NCBI GenBank assembly: GCA_003988855.1
Contig: QYAI01000003.1
Span: 1 to 64,000, forward strand
Reading direction: 5' to 3'
Length of the DNA: 64,000 nucleotides
Source: Arachnopeziza araneosa
Lineage: Eukaryota; Ascomycota; Leotiomycetes; Helotiales; Arachnopezizaceae
Shown here one piece after another: positions 24,445 through 36,099 of this stretch; within the stretch, counting starts at the first letter, position 1, and every line of letters begins with the position of its first letter. A program made the position numbers and the translations under genes. The notes under the pieces are model-generated. The model ran no database searches, was not told where the DNA came from, and saw only the letters and a list, made by a program, of their open reading frames with translations.

Positions 24445-25531
24445 CTACGCCTTTATAGATTCCAATATCTCCTTTACCCCAGCAAACTCAAGCTCTTTCA
24501 TCGTTTCACCCCAGACCCGGTCCATCAAAACCTTACCCTCAGGCGTATACAGCAGCGAAGCAAATCTACTTTACATTCAGCCAGGTCAAAATACTCGGAG
24601 AGGGAACGATGACTTACGGATGGATCTTCCAACTCATCAGGAAACACCCATGGGATTCTTTCCCCTTGTTCACAACCGCGTCAACCAAGCAGGAAGCACC
24701 CACTCTCGTCGTCCTCCCAGCAATCGCATTGAAGATCTTGAGGATCACTCTCAACCCACCCGTCACGTCGCGCGCTAGCTCCGTACCTTTGACGGCGGCA
24801 GGGTCGGCGAGGTTGATAATCAGGTCGTCTGCTGAGACGAAGTCGACGAGGTTCCAGAGAAACATGTGCGCCAACAATTTGGAAGTGTTGTAATTCTCTC
24901 TCGGATCGAACGTCGCAGCATCATCGAAAGAAGGAAACAACGGATTCGCATCTCTATTTGGGAACTTTGCTGCTAGTGTCAAGGCTGCGCTGACGATGGT
25001 TAGATGTGCAGGTTGATGGCCAGGTGGTCCCTTCGTTTTGAGGATCGGGAGCAGGAGAAGCGTGAGGAGGACTGTCGAGAGGTAGTTGACCTGGAAAACC
25101 TCGTCGTGACCGGTATTCTGGACGCGGTTAAACGTCAGTCTTCCGACCCCGGCATTCAAGATGACGATATCGATCCGTGCGAGTTTGTCCTTGACCCGAC
25201 GAGTGAAAGCCTGGATCGAGGTGTAGGAACACATATCGAGCTCCCACACATCGATGTGCGCTTTCGGGTACAGCTTTCGGAGTGAGGAAGCGGCGAGGTT
25301 GCCTTTGGAAATCGATCGGACTGCTAGGATCAGATGCGATAGGGAGAGGGAGAACAGCTGGTGGGCTGCTTCAAGGCCGAGTCCAGTGTTGCTTCCTGTT
25401 ATGATGGCGGTTTGACCAGTGAGCGTCGTGGATGGAGAGGGCCATTGCGGCTTTGCGCGGAATTGGTTCTCGATGAATATGCCAGGGAAGAAGGGAGTAT
25501 TAGATGGAGGGAGATCTTTGGAGCCGACCAT
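24445..25531 (-). CDS. Short-chain dehydrogenase/reductase (SDR)
   Basis: Two exons (25531-24618, 24565-24445) give 344 residues. An NAD(P)-dependent oxidoreductase of the classical SDR fold. Visible motifs are TGSNTGLG (cofactor glycine motif TGxxxGxG, about residue 46), ELDMCSY (acidic after strand 4), LNAGVG (NAG motif), the active-site Ser region IVSAALTL and the catalytic YxxxK in NYNTSK. It resembles the fungal retinol dehydrogenase/WW-oxidoreductase-like SDRs with a long C-terminal extension, whose final 40 residues lie on the second exon. Substrate unknown. The 52-nt intron begins gtaagt. No biosynthetic neighbours are evident. Confidence 0.9.
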
Positions 25532-26104
25532 GGTGATTGACTAAGTCTTTATGTTCACTTCGTTGCAGCAGAGAGAGTGAGAAGTTAGCTTTTGATCGAG
25601 TGATTAGGAAGATAGTTCTGGTCTCGTTATATACTCTAAGCATTGTATCTACACAAGTATTTGGACGTTGAAGAGAGACCCCTGCAAGCTCTTAGAGATC
25701 CCCCTGGTACATTGTTTTCTCTTTTAGGATAGCTCTTTTAGTGGATCTCATCCTCGAAAAGACACGGCTTGGAGCTGTGGTAGCGAATCACGCTTGAAAT
25801 AGTACATCATATCGATCTCATAGCATTTCGAGTTCTTGAGAGAGTGTTCACCATGCAGGGGTCGAGGATCAGGTCTCATGCATACAATCTGCATGGCTTG
25901 CAGCTCAAACAAGGGCTATACCCGAAACGGAATACAATCTCGACTTTCTCACTCTCCGGAGATAAGATTTACCTCCACCCCCAGACTATTTTTGTTTCTA
26001 GTACCGGTAATCATCTCTCCTCACTACTAATTCTTCTCCGTCAGTTGTCAACGGACGACTCTTTATTTCCGAACATTGTATGCCAACTTGGGAAATTCTG
26101 TAGG
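25532..26104. other. Divergent intergenic region (possible longer N-terminus of next gene)
   Basis: An open frame from 25844 runs in phase into the start of the gene at 26105 and would add 87 residues; its composition shows no domain. Otherwise promoter for both neighbours. Confidence 0.45.
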
Positions 26105-27876
26105 ATGGCTGATTTTCAAACATCAGGTGAGCGAGACCCTGGTTAAACAGAAATGATATTGATGCTGCGGTGTGAGGCTTCATGGACTCATTGCTTATGG
26201 GATTTCAGAGTTGCAATTCGTCGTATCGACTGATGTTGAGAAACATAACCCCGAGTTACGAAAGTTTATTCGGAGCCATGTTATGTTAGGAAAGAATCTT
26301 GGGAAGACACTCCCTCCTCGGAAGAAGAGGCAGAAGAGCCGCCCAGATATTTTACGACCGGGCGTAAAAGTACCTACCAAAAGGCCATCAAAACTCAAGA
26401 ATCTCTCAGCCGCCTCTATTGAAGTGTCTCACTCCGAGCTCCCAGTCTCAATCCCCCAGAAATTTGGCTCAAGCATGTCCGGCATCAACTTTGCCGATAC
26501 CGTGGACCCATCAATCGTCGAGACAATCCTCCAATGTGCGTAGCTCCCTCGAAGACATTCCCATCCCCCAATCACATCCCACGCCACTCACTCCACCCAG
26601 TCTCCTCGATAGCCAAATCCCTCCTCTTCACGCTCGCCCCCTGCATTCTCTTTGAGCGCCGAGCCGAAGATTGGATCGCACCATTAACAACCGACGCGGC
26701 CTATCTACACTGTCTCATCTTCACCTCATCGTACATCTTCTCCTCTATCCTGTCACCCAAACCATCTGTAAATCGACGTACCTTGCCGCACTTTCTGAAA
26801 GCGGTAAGTCTTTTGAGAGAGAGGTTGGAGTTTGCGGATGATGCAGAGAGGTTGAGTACTACCACGCTGAGAGCGGTGTTGGGGTTCGCCGGTCATGCGC
26901 TACTAATAGGTGATGTGAAGGCGGCGAGGAATCATATGTTGGGTTTGGGGAGGATGTTGGATCTCAGAGGGGGCATGGATAGTTTGGCGGGGAATGAGAA
27001 ATTGATGATTGAGATGTTCAGGTATGCTGCTATTCTTCCACTGGGTGATGCAGAAGTAACTTTTGCAGATGTGACATAGGGATAGCGCTTCACTGCGGCT
27101 CGACCCCTATCTTCTTTAACGACAGCAATCACAAGAGCAAAAACTCATCTGCTCCATCTCAGAGCTCTTTCCCGCCCTATCCGAATCTATCGCCGCTCCT
27201 CAGATTAGTTCAACCTCAGTCTCCATCGCATACCCAAACTCCAAACAACCCCTTCCTCGCGTCCCCTTTCAATCTCCATCCTACCATCCTCCATTGCTGG
27301 ACCACCCTCTCTAGTTTTAGTACAATAATTAACCATGCTCTCTTCACAAAACAATACATCACAACACCCACCTTCCTATCCACCATGTCCTCGATTATAT
27401 ACCGCCTTCTCAATCTCAACTTCCCAGTTACGGATATCAATCCTTCCGCACTCAACGAACCAACCCGCCTCGCTCTCCTCGCATCCTCCTGTACCATCTT
27501 CCTACAATGGCAAAACCTCGGCATTCGTTACTCTCATTTCAAAGCCAGATTTCGGGGCTGTCTGATGGGTTTTACACGTCCGGCCGTTCAAAGCTGTGAA
27601 GGAGGAGGTGGAAGGATAGGATCTGGAACAGACAGAGAGAATAAAGAAAATAGATTGAGATTTTGGATTGTGATGATGGCTGGTATAGCAATTCTTGATG
27701 AGGCGGATGACGAGTGGCTAAAACCTTTGGTGAGAGGATATGCAAGAACTTGTGCGGTGTACAGCTGGGAAGACGTGAGAGTGCTACTTGAGGAGGGTGG
27801 ATGCTGGATCGGGATCGTGCATGATGAGAGAGGAAAGGACGTGTATGAGCGTTTGACTGCGGACGGTGAAGTATGA
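26105..27876 (+). CDS. Fungal-specific transcription-factor-domain protein without zinc finger
   Basis: Four exons: 26105-26126, 26209-26535, 26601-27021, 27069-27876, total 525 residues. The N-terminal pattern ELQFVVSTDVEKHNPELRKF followed by IRSHVM and a basic stretch, and the middle region (SSIAKSLLF, DAAYLHCLIFTSSYIF, FLKAVSLLRERLEFAD, MLGLGRMLDLRGG, MFRCDIGIALHCGSTPIFF) are those of the fungal_trans_2/DUF3468 group. Members are regulators or paralogues of C6 zinc-cluster factors; here no Cys6 cluster is seen, as in many relatives with this FxxxT...RSHVM start. The splice in exon 4 was chosen because it restores FRCDIGIAL. It might act by partnering another factor; the target is unknown. 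Adjacent, tail to tail, to the CHAT-NTPase gene. Confidence 0.78.
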
Positions 27877-28199
27877 TCTGGCGTGCATTAAGAATGGATA
27901 GTCTCTGTGCTCAAAACTGTGGAACGTCATCTGTAGAAACAATACTAATCGCTGGCGGCGTGAAACTATGAAAGATGCGAAGAGGTGGATGGAGATGTAA
28001 ATGGAGATCATCCAAAATATGAAGTGAGGATCATCCGAATTCATACACGATCTTGGTCTGGCTCGTGCACGTTATTTATCTCGTGCAAACAGCTTTCTTT
28101 CTACCCGTGGTTTAGTTTGTACAGTCCACATAAGTTACTCAGTCTATATTACCAATATATTACTTCTAACAACAACAAAAGCATATCGCCACGCCTTCT
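27877..28199. other. Convergent intergenic region
   Basis: Short spacer between the transcription-factor-domain gene and the CHAT-NTPase gene; no feature seen. Confidence 0.5.
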
Positions 28200-31100
28200 C
28201 TACTCCTTGAGAAAGAGCATATGCTCAACTTCGGCGACGAGTTGTTGGATCCTCGGGCTCTTCTCGCCATGCTCGACGGCCCACTCGGCCTCGGGGGCGA
28301 ATCTCTCTTCCGCGTCCTGCAACAGCCGCTCAACTCTCCCGATCAAGGCGACGTCGCGAGGATCAGCGGCACGCACCGCTTGTGGTGCGGAGCGGCGCCA
28401 GTTCTCGTACCCGTGGATGGTCGGTGGTTGCGCTGCCTCCATTATTTGCCCCATGAGCCAGCAGGCGGTTCGGTGCTCGGTCCGCAAGTGCTCCATCGCC
28501 GCTGCGAGGTCGGCTCGCAGGAGATCCCTAGTTGCTTGGTCGAGGTGCGCGGCGAGGGAGACGATGGTGGGTTCCATGGTCCCATCCAAGAGGTCACCGG
28601 CACTCATGATATCGCGCGGCTGAGCCCGAGCGACGGGATCCTTCGCAAGACTTTCTAACCGATCATAGATTCGGAGAGCTCGAGGGCTAGCCGGGTGAAC
28701 ACCGGTCAACTCCATCATGTTTTTCATCATCCCGATTCCTCGAATATCTGCCCTGGTTCGCTCGTGCACAATCTCAAACACATCTGCAAAGACCTTTCCG
28801 TCTCTGGTAAAGAAACTCTTGTGGTCAGGATGGTACACCAGTATACCTAGTCGCAACGAGATGTCCCAGGCGGGCATCTCGCCAATATTCATATCCTTCT
28901 TGAGCAAGAAGAGTCTGAGAAGGACGTGGAATTGGAGGTGGCTCATGGAGGTGGATGTTCTTCTTGAAGAGATATTGAAGGCCTTGATTAATTCCTCGTA
29001 AGAAGCATGAACGCGTCCCAGGCATAATTGAGAATTTCCGCGTAGTTGGTGCCAGTTTCCAACCAGAAGTAACTTTTCCACAGACAGTTCATCTTGTGGC
29101 GTATTTCTCTCCTGAATCCAAACAGAATCCAGGTGTGCAAGGAGTCCTGACCAGTCATTCCTGGCCGTGAATTGTTGAATCAGCAAGGAGTGAGATAACT
29201 CAACTCCTTGTGGGTGACCCGTCAGAATCTCCAAACCTTGCAATGCCATGTCTTTGTTTTGGAATTTCGACACCGTCTCGCTATTTCTGATTGACATCCA
29301 TGCCAGAATCTCCTCGTTGGAGACCCCGTCTGTGATTTTCCCAATCACGTCCACAAAAATACTCATACATTGCCCAAAAATGTTTCCAAATGATCCACCA
29401 CCAAGCTCCAACAGTTCTTGCAGAGAATCATTGTCTGAATCGTTATCAGAACCCTCAGCGTCTTGTTGGTGACCTAGGGCCGATTGCAGTCTGATTCCAC
29501 ACATACGGAACATCATAACCGCCCCAGGACTTTCTCTTGCAACAGCCAAGAATTCTGGCCACAGAGGGGCTATTTCCCTGGCTATACGCAATAACTCCAG
29601 ATCCATCCGCTCAAGAGCATCTGCAATTTCGGCCTGCGTTGTGTACGTGTATGAGTGGAGTTTCATTTGAAACTCCGTCCCCTGAGCTTCGAGTTCTTGA
29701 AATAGCCGAGCTATTTTTGAGAGCGGAGTCTCTGAACCAGAGGGAACCCCCTGAAATAAGGCAGAGACCATTATTGCATTACCCACTGGATCCTTAGCGT
29801 ATTCTTCGAATCTACTTAGCTCTTCGACGCTTTCCGACATGTCCTGAAGACCTGGGAACTGACACTCCATTTCAGTGACAAGACCTCGAGTGAGTCTGAG
29901 AAAATTGTCAGCCTTGACGGTCAAAAGAATTATGAGAATCAGATGAATTACCGAATTTGATTGTTCACCTTGGAAGGATCCCGCATGAGGTAAAACCGAC
30001 AAAGCCACTCGGAATAGTGTACGAGACTTTTCAGCACTCGAGACTGACCCGCTCTTTTCGTCTCTCCATCGAAGACTCCATATTCGAGCTTGTCCTTGGG
30101 ACAGGAGACGTGACCATCTGATCTACGTTCAATGAAAGCTTCAATTGCTCGAGAGGTATATTCGGCAATAGATTCAAGACAATCTGAATATGCCGGTATT
30201 ACCAGGGTAACGTCAAACATGTGTATTACATGGAGTATTTGCAGAGGAACTTTGGCAGGGATCGCAGGAAAATTAATCCCACGAGAGATCCACTCAAGGC
30301 CTATATCCAGTGCAGATAGAAAGTTTGACGCACCTGCCTCCATTTCCTCTTGAAGATTAATGGCATTCAATGGTTGTAATGCGGAGGGTAGATCTGGCTC
30401 GGAGGCTCCCAGAGATATAGCTAAGGGGTCGAATCGATCGGCAGTCGGGCAAGGCGGTGATGTCGTACGCCATTCATGATAATCAACAAAGGCTTGATGA
30501 TAGCGGCCACGCACCTTGATCTTGAGATGTTCAAAATTCCTTCTCAAATAGAATGTGAAGAGAGGATGGATTTTCCAGGCCAGTCTTAAGGTTTCGTTTT
30601 CTTCGTAAAACCCGCCAGGATATAAGAGCCCAGCTTCTCGCAGCTCACGGGTGAAATGGGAGACGGGCTTTTGATACCGACGACCAAGCATCGAGACTGA
30701 TGCAAAGATGTCCAATTTTAGACTCAGAATGGCTTTCCGAGACGTGGAGGGTATTGGAGTATCCAGACATTCGTACTTGAGCAAGCGCGCTGCAAAGCCG
30801 TCCAGATCTCTGGGAAAGGTATCGAATAGACTCAGTCCCAGGAGGATCGATTTCTCAAAGCCGTTTGAGAGGTGGAAAAACCTTTCGCAAGCCTTATACA
30901 AACTGGCTTTCTTCAGGTAGGAAACTGCTAATGAATCTTGCAGTACGCCTTCACCCATTGTAAACGCCCGTTCAATGTCAAAGGCTCTTGTCATTCTACT
31001 CTGCAGAGCCATAATTTCAATGCAGCCTGGTAGAAAATCCAAGCGTTTGAACAATTTTTCTGCTGCACCTATACTCGCATCACTCGCACTTTGAGACGTT

Positions 31101-32982
31101 GAAAAGCTCGCAGGTGGCTCACAAGCAACTGCCAACTGGCGTTGAAGTTGATGACACGAGTAAGTTGCTAATCTAGGAAGAGCTATTAGGGTGTCATATT
31201 CACGAGCCATAGATGGCTCCCGGCAGAATACCAAGACGAAACATGGCAATCCCTCAAATATTTCAAGAAAGTCTTTCCACAGTGACTTGTTTGCGGCATC
31301 GTCTGTTATTTTCGACCCATCGAGAATAATCAATGTCCACGTTTCCTTCCGTTGTGGATCAGCAAGGGTAGATAGAAGAGTTTTGAGGCGGGTACTACTG
31401 TCTTCAAAGGTCGTCGAGGCTGGTGAAGAGGTTGGGCGAATTTTTAGCATTGCGAGTCTCGAACTCAGTGACCCCACTTTCCGATGTCTTTGTTCGGTGG
31501 TTCCTCGAATAGGTGTATCAAGGCTGACGATGAGATCCTGGCAGATACGAAGAGGATTTTGTTTTTCAGAGTCGCTAATGTCCAAGAGACATTGCTTCTT
31601 CGTAAAGCCTGTACGGCTCCACCACCATGATAGATAATTAGCAAGATGGGTCTTTCCCCAACCGCTCCGACCATTAAGGATCAATATGCTGGCTTTCAGA
31701 TATAAGAGAGACTCAATCTTGTATATCAAAGCTTCCCTACCAATTGGAACCGAAATCTTCTGTGGCAGAGCCGTTCTCTTGCCAAGACTTATGCGTGAGC
31801 CAAGTAATAATCTTGCGGCCGGAACTCGTCCAGCTGTCAATTTTATATGAAATTCCTGGTCCTTCGCACCGTAAGCCACTGGTACTATCCAATCATCCAC
31901 GTCGACATCGAGACCAAACCGGGCTTGGCGGCTTTTGGCTTCTCGCAGGGCTTGCCGTGCATCTGATGCAGCTGTCCAGAAGTCATTATTTTCTTGCAAA
32001 AAAGAGGTATAAAATCTAGCCATCATGGTTGCTACGGCACTTGTCATGATTTTGTATGACATGGCAAAGACAAACTCAACTCCATGTTGAATCAGAATCT
32101 CTGCCATGTTGGCACTGCTCCGGGCCGACTCGCAAGCATTGAGTATTGCGATTTTGACTCCAAACAGTGCAAAGAGCCTCCCAACTTCTGCAGCCTCCAC
32201 TAAATCAGCCTGGCATTCAGAACTCATGAATTGGAGACTCGCTCTATGTTAAATTAAATCAAGTACTGCTTAAGATATTATAGAGCCACCTACGTGAGAT
32301 CTCGCCGAACAATCCCGTGAAGATCCAGGTGCACCAGATCAACAGGTTGGCCACGCTCTTTCGATGAGCTTAGATGTTGCTTCAGTGCTGCAAATGTACC
32401 AGGTCGTACTATATGAAGGTCGAGAAGCATGTTTCCAAGAGCATCATTGAGCGGTTGCGAGACAAGTCGATGTTCAGACTCTGGGGAATCTTCGCCATCC
32501 ATAGCCTCTGGTCTTGCTGCAAGAAGGCAGAGGTTAAATACAGGTGCATTGTTATCAGTGGTATTTGAAAGCCGAGCATCAGCTTTGACAATTCGGACAA
32601 CTATGATCCTCTGGTCTACGGCTTGCGGAGATTCAAGTAATTCCCAATGAATTGCGTGGAACTTGGAATCCCTTTGGCCATTGTCGCGCACAACTATGCG
32701 CACGTTCTCATTCAGAGGCATATCGTCTAATACAAGCTCTTTCAATCTGGCGGATAGGCGAACTAAGTACGAAGTAGTTTTCTTGGCCCGATCACGCTCG
32801 AAAGGATCTTGGATTGCGTGCTTCTCGAGATACCACTTCAAATCGGCCTCGTCTTTCTCAGGCTGGATATCGTTTGGAAGCGTCTTCATACGTGGTGCGC
32901 CTTTGCCACTTATTACGAAGCTCAACAGTGATGCTGGATCGTTATTATCGGCCTGAGTGAGTACTAGACGGCGATAAGCCAT
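28200..32982 (-). CDS. CHAT-domain protease + STAND-type NTPase (NLR-like)
   Basis: Three exons: 32982-32294, 32243-29969, 29912-28200, total 1558 residues; introns of 50 and 56 nt. Residues about 1-350 are a CHAT (caspase HetF-associated with TPR) domain: the catalytic His is in HLDLHG (H222) and the nucleophile in LNACESA (C267), separated by a typical strand-helix stretch, and the domain ends with PVAYG. A P-loop NTPase follows, with Walker A GRSGWGKT at 421-428 and Walker B TLIILD ending at about 538, and FVLVFCRE beyond it. The remaining 900 residues are helical, probably a winged-helix plus TPR-like sensing region, with no clear consensus repeat. It lacks a HET, HeLo or NACHT-specific N-terminus: the protease is itself the effector. 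The divergent neighbour is a gasdermin-like gene, which suggests that this protein is its activating protease. The family is established; the pairing here is inference. Confidence 0.87.
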
Positions 32983-33420
32983 ATTGCCGAGGTAGATGGC
33001 AGCTAGCTACAGAGAGGTGCTCTCCGTTCCTTGAGCGGATTGGGCAAAGCTACGCAATAATGGCTGTTCTCAAGCAACGACGATGATAGATACCCGGGAG
33101 AAGGGGAAAACCAAGGGCCCAGCTGGAAAAGGGCATCGGTTGGATGCAGTCACTCTCTTCATGGCTGAGAAGACTTGGGAAGAAGCCTTGCCACGTATTT
33201 CCTGCCAAGAGTTGCTCAGCCGCACTGATAAGTGATGGAGAGCGGACGAGGAGGAAGCTAAGAGAAGTGTCCAGTCATATGCGTTCGCTTACTGACCTGC
33301 GGCCGAAGGACGTGCCATCTTCTTCACCCAGATCATCTGCACTTCTTCTCAACTCCAAAATACCCAGGAAGAAGATACGACGCTGCTGTCAACCCTATTC
33401 TACTAGGGCAAAGCATCATC
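32983..33420. promoter_or_regulatory. Shared divergent promoter of the CHAT-NTPase/gasdermin-like pair
   Basis: 438 nt between the two ATGs, rich in G and A near the middle. No named element; the arrangement would allow co-regulation of the two genes. Confidence 0.5.
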
Positions 33421-34290
33421 ATGGAGCGACCGCGATTTCTCCTTCTCAGAGATCCAATTCCGGTCAGTGAGCTGGACAATCTCCTCGGCCGCTTCGTCGT
33501 GGATTGCTTCTCTCCTCTCGACATCAGCGCTCCCACGTCGGTCAAGTCGGTGGGAGAGCAATACGGACTGGAGCCGATCCTGAGCGAAGATGTCACCCTC
33601 CTCTTAAAGTCCTCCCAAGAACGCTCGGGCCGAGTAGGCCTGCAGGCCATTCTTCAGCTCGCTGCTTCGCGGGGCTGGCATCAAGAACTTCGGGTGGAAT
33701 CCTCACAGATCCGGACATATCGGCTGAAGAGCCACGATCGCGTTTTCGAAGATATTATTAGCGACGAGTTGCAGCTGAAGGAAGTGAAGAGGATTTTTGA
33801 GTACTCCAAGGGAGGCCTTTTGCGGACAAGGAGAAAGCTGTTCATGATCACGGGATTAAAAGTGATTTCGGATTCATCGAGTTCTCTGGAACGATCTGGT
33901 AGCCGCTCAAATGATGTAACAATCCAAGTCAGCCAGGCAATCAATGCGATTGCGCCTCGGCTTGGTGTTCTGCTCAACGTCACGGATCCCGAAGCCAGCC
34001 ACGCGGACAAGAACCTCTCATCTACAACCCAGACCCTCAAGACACTGCAGGCCCAGATATTTGCCGTGGAGTATCGAACCATCACCCGACCGCTGCTGGT
34101 CCAATGCTCCAAGAAATGGAAACCGTCCTTGGGCTCGGCGAAGCAGTTTCATTGGGGCAACGCCATGATGGGAGACGATGAAGACGGCGCCGAGGTGTTG
34201 AGAGGATTGCAGTTCCAGGATCTCGAGAGCGCCGTGCATGTGCTGACGGTGGAGGAGAGTGGATACGATCTGCTCATCGCTGATTCCTGA
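33421..34290 (+). CDS. Putative fungal gasdermin-like pore-forming protein
   Basis: An intronless gene of 289 residues. It shows the alternating beta-strand and amphipathic pattern I associate with fungal gasdermins of the RCD-1/HET-Q1 type: a short N-terminal helix and strand (residues 1-12), LLGRFVVDCFSPL (21-33), a basic patch RTRRK (135-139) leading into the strand LFMITGLKVIS (140-150), then a polar Ser-rich loop (152-163), VSQAINAIAPRLGVLLNV (170-187) and AQIFAVEYRTI (211-221). The length fits that group, which lacks the large autoinhibitory domain of mammalian gasdermins. The last 40-50 residues, after an acidic linker GDDEDG (251-256), could be the inhibitory tail removed by a protease. 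It is divergent from a CHAT-NTPase gene. The call rests on pattern and context; an unrelated beta-rich protein is possible. Confidence 0.6.
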   Translation: MERPRFLLLRDPIPVSELDNLLGRFVVDCFSPLDISAPTSVKSVGEQYGLEPILSEDVTLLLKSSQERSGRVGLQAILQLAASRGWHQELRVESSQIRTYRLKSHDRVFEDIISDELQLKEVKRIFEYSKGGLLRTRRKLFMITGLKVISDSSSSLERSGSRSNDVTIQVSQAINAIAPRLGVLLNVTDPEASHADKNLSSTTQTLKTLQAQIFAVEYRTITRPLLVQCSKKWKPSLGSAKQFHWGNAMMGDDEDGAEVLRGLQFQDLESAVHVLTVEESGYDLLIADS

Positions 34291-34817
34291 TTTGGTGTCA
34301 TGCGAACATTTCAGCCTTGTAACAGACAATGATCATTCTCATGTATCTTGCAACACCTTGGCCACTCTCTGGCGACAGGACTCTCTAGTCACCACTAACC
34401 ATTAAACAATGTAAACAAACTGACAAGCAGAGGCTGAATTGTTCATTCATCATTCATCATTCAGAGAGTAAGATCATTATATTTTAAATAAGAATATTCG
34501 GTCTTTATGCGCAGGAAAGCAGGCGTGTATGATAAAAGAGGGAGGATTGTTTTTCTCGTGACTATGAATGGAAAAGAAATATGAGAATTTCTAAGCGTGT
34601 AGGACTCAAGGATTACATGCTCTATTTGTGGTTTCACGGTGGAAATGTGAAGGCAGTTTCGTAAGACAACGGAATGCTAAGCTTCAATTGCACTAAACAT
34701 CTAAGTAAGCATGGTATCAATAGCCCTTTCCTACAACTCCCATTTCCATCCTAACCGCTCTCTCTATCTATCTCCCGCAACCTCCCAACCTTGATTGATC
34801 TCAATCTCAGTCTCCAT
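34291..34817. other. Intergenic, no gene seen
   Basis: 3' flank of the gasdermin-like gene. It includes a short tandem repeat of tcattcattcat type near 34440-34460. Confidence 0.5.
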
Positions 34818-35174
34818 TTAGATAGCCCTTCCGGCACCCCCCGAACTTCTTACACCCAAGCCTCCATAACCTTCCCCTGCACCATCTCTCACTCCCTTTC
34901 CCTCACCCTCACCCTCACCTTCAACCTCACCTTCACCCTCATGGATTCGCTTAACAGCACTCGGAACCATCCTATCCCCCTCAGCGGCGCCATGCTTTAT
35001 GATAAACTCTCTCCTCTCCTCTCCATCAGGCATGTTCCTAGCGGTATCATAATGCGGGGAACTGCTGGAGAGAAAATAGTATGCTTCTGTTCTAGGGTCT
35101 TGGGCTGTGAGGAGAGGGCCTGGGAGACCCGTCGCGGTAGTAGAGGAAATTTTGGTGGTGTTCATGGCGGTCAA
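34818..35174 (-). CDS. Small hypothetical protein with Gly/Glu hexanucleotide repeat
   Basis: 118 codons, single exon. The N-terminal half (ATGLPGPLLTAQDPRTEAYY, then MPDGEERREFIIKHGAAEGD) has the look of a conserved small fungal protein. The C-terminal half is a low-complexity Gly/Glu stretch coded by GGTGAG-like hexamers (about 34890-34940). I do not recognise a family. The opposite strand is also open (34791-35192) but reads as low-complexity Leu/Thr/Ser, so the minus frame is preferred. It could be a short unconserved gene. Confidence 0.4.
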   Translation of the reverse strand: MTAMNTTKISSTTATGLPGPLLTAQDPRTEAYYFLSSSSPHYDTARNMPDGEERREFIIKHGAAEGDRMVPSAVKRIHEGEGEVEGEGEGEGKGVRDGAGEGYGGLGVRSSGGAGRAI

Positions 35175-35415
35175 GTGATTTCGGCCAAGTGACAGCTTTG
35201 GTTTTCTTGAATATTTGTTTGTTAAATTTAGTTAGAGGTGTGAAATTTATGGAAGAGGTGACAAATGGATTCCGTGTAGTGAATGTGACGTAATGGGTAG
35301 GGGTAGGTTGCGATGATCTACATTGATCGGTTATTTGTAAATAACTAGGATCTTGCTAGACAAGGGCAGTTGTCAGTAATGCTAGGTAAAGGGTTAATCG
35401 TCGATCTTTCTAGTT

Positions 35416-36099
35416 TCAATAATCAACGAAACATACTTTAAAGCCCCAAAGATCAATTGTCTGATTTGGCACAGAGTATACATGTTTCAAATATGATTTA
35501 TATTTTGAGTATTCTTGTAAAGCGTTCGAAGATCCAAGTCCGACATCCGGTTTATCGCCATTGAGTTTCATATTGAGGATGATTTTGACTTCGGGACAGT
35601 ATGACATGACATGTTTAATCTGTTTTGAGTTGTCCCAGATTTAATCTAGTTTAGAAATGCAATGGTCAATCAAGAAGTAGACATACCTGTTCATGATGAA
35701 CACCTAACCAGCCAACATGGTGTCTTAGCGGCGCATCATCCCAAACACTTTCCACGGAAAACCCCTTACTTATCGTTGCATTAGGCATTTTGCTTCTTGG
35801 CAATGCGTTGATCCTACTGCTCAACCACATATCCTCCAATTGGCCTCGCCGATCCTCTTCTTCTCTTTCCTCAATACCTTCAATATCTTGCTCACCTTTC
35901 TCAGACTCAATCCACCATTTCCACCCCATTTGGCAGTTTTGGGCCAAAGAACGCCAATCCAATCCCATTCCAAATAATCATTTATTGTTCGTGGACTGGC
36001 GACGCAGAATATAGCATCGGGTTGAAAAACAAACAAATATTCAGCAGGTGAAAGGACATGCGAGTATAGACATGGGTATTCGTCCTTCCGCGGGGTGAC
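35416..36099 (-). pseudogene. Broken DUF5672 (glycosyltransferase-like) gene
   Basis: The minus strand carries the second half of a DUF5672 protein: EYLFVFQPDAIFC, NDYLEWDWIGVLW, GGNGGLSLR, then, one base out of frame, LEDMWLSSRI and FSVESVWDD; after a normal intron (35620-35686) the end is YCPEVKIILNMK. The same motifs occur in the intact gene at 41354-42298 (FQADSIICAN, GGFSLR, EDQWF, WCPEYK). The frame shift falls between about 35850 and 35900, and the N-terminal third is absent (a TAA lies at 36100-36102). A sequencing slip could explain the frameshift but not the missing N-terminus, unless an upstream exon exists that I could not find. Confidence 0.68.

Noticed and set aside
34791..35192. 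133-codon plus-strand frame
   Set aside because: It is low-complexity Leu/Thr/Ser from the opposite strand of a Gly/Glu hexamer repeat; the minus frame looks more like protein.
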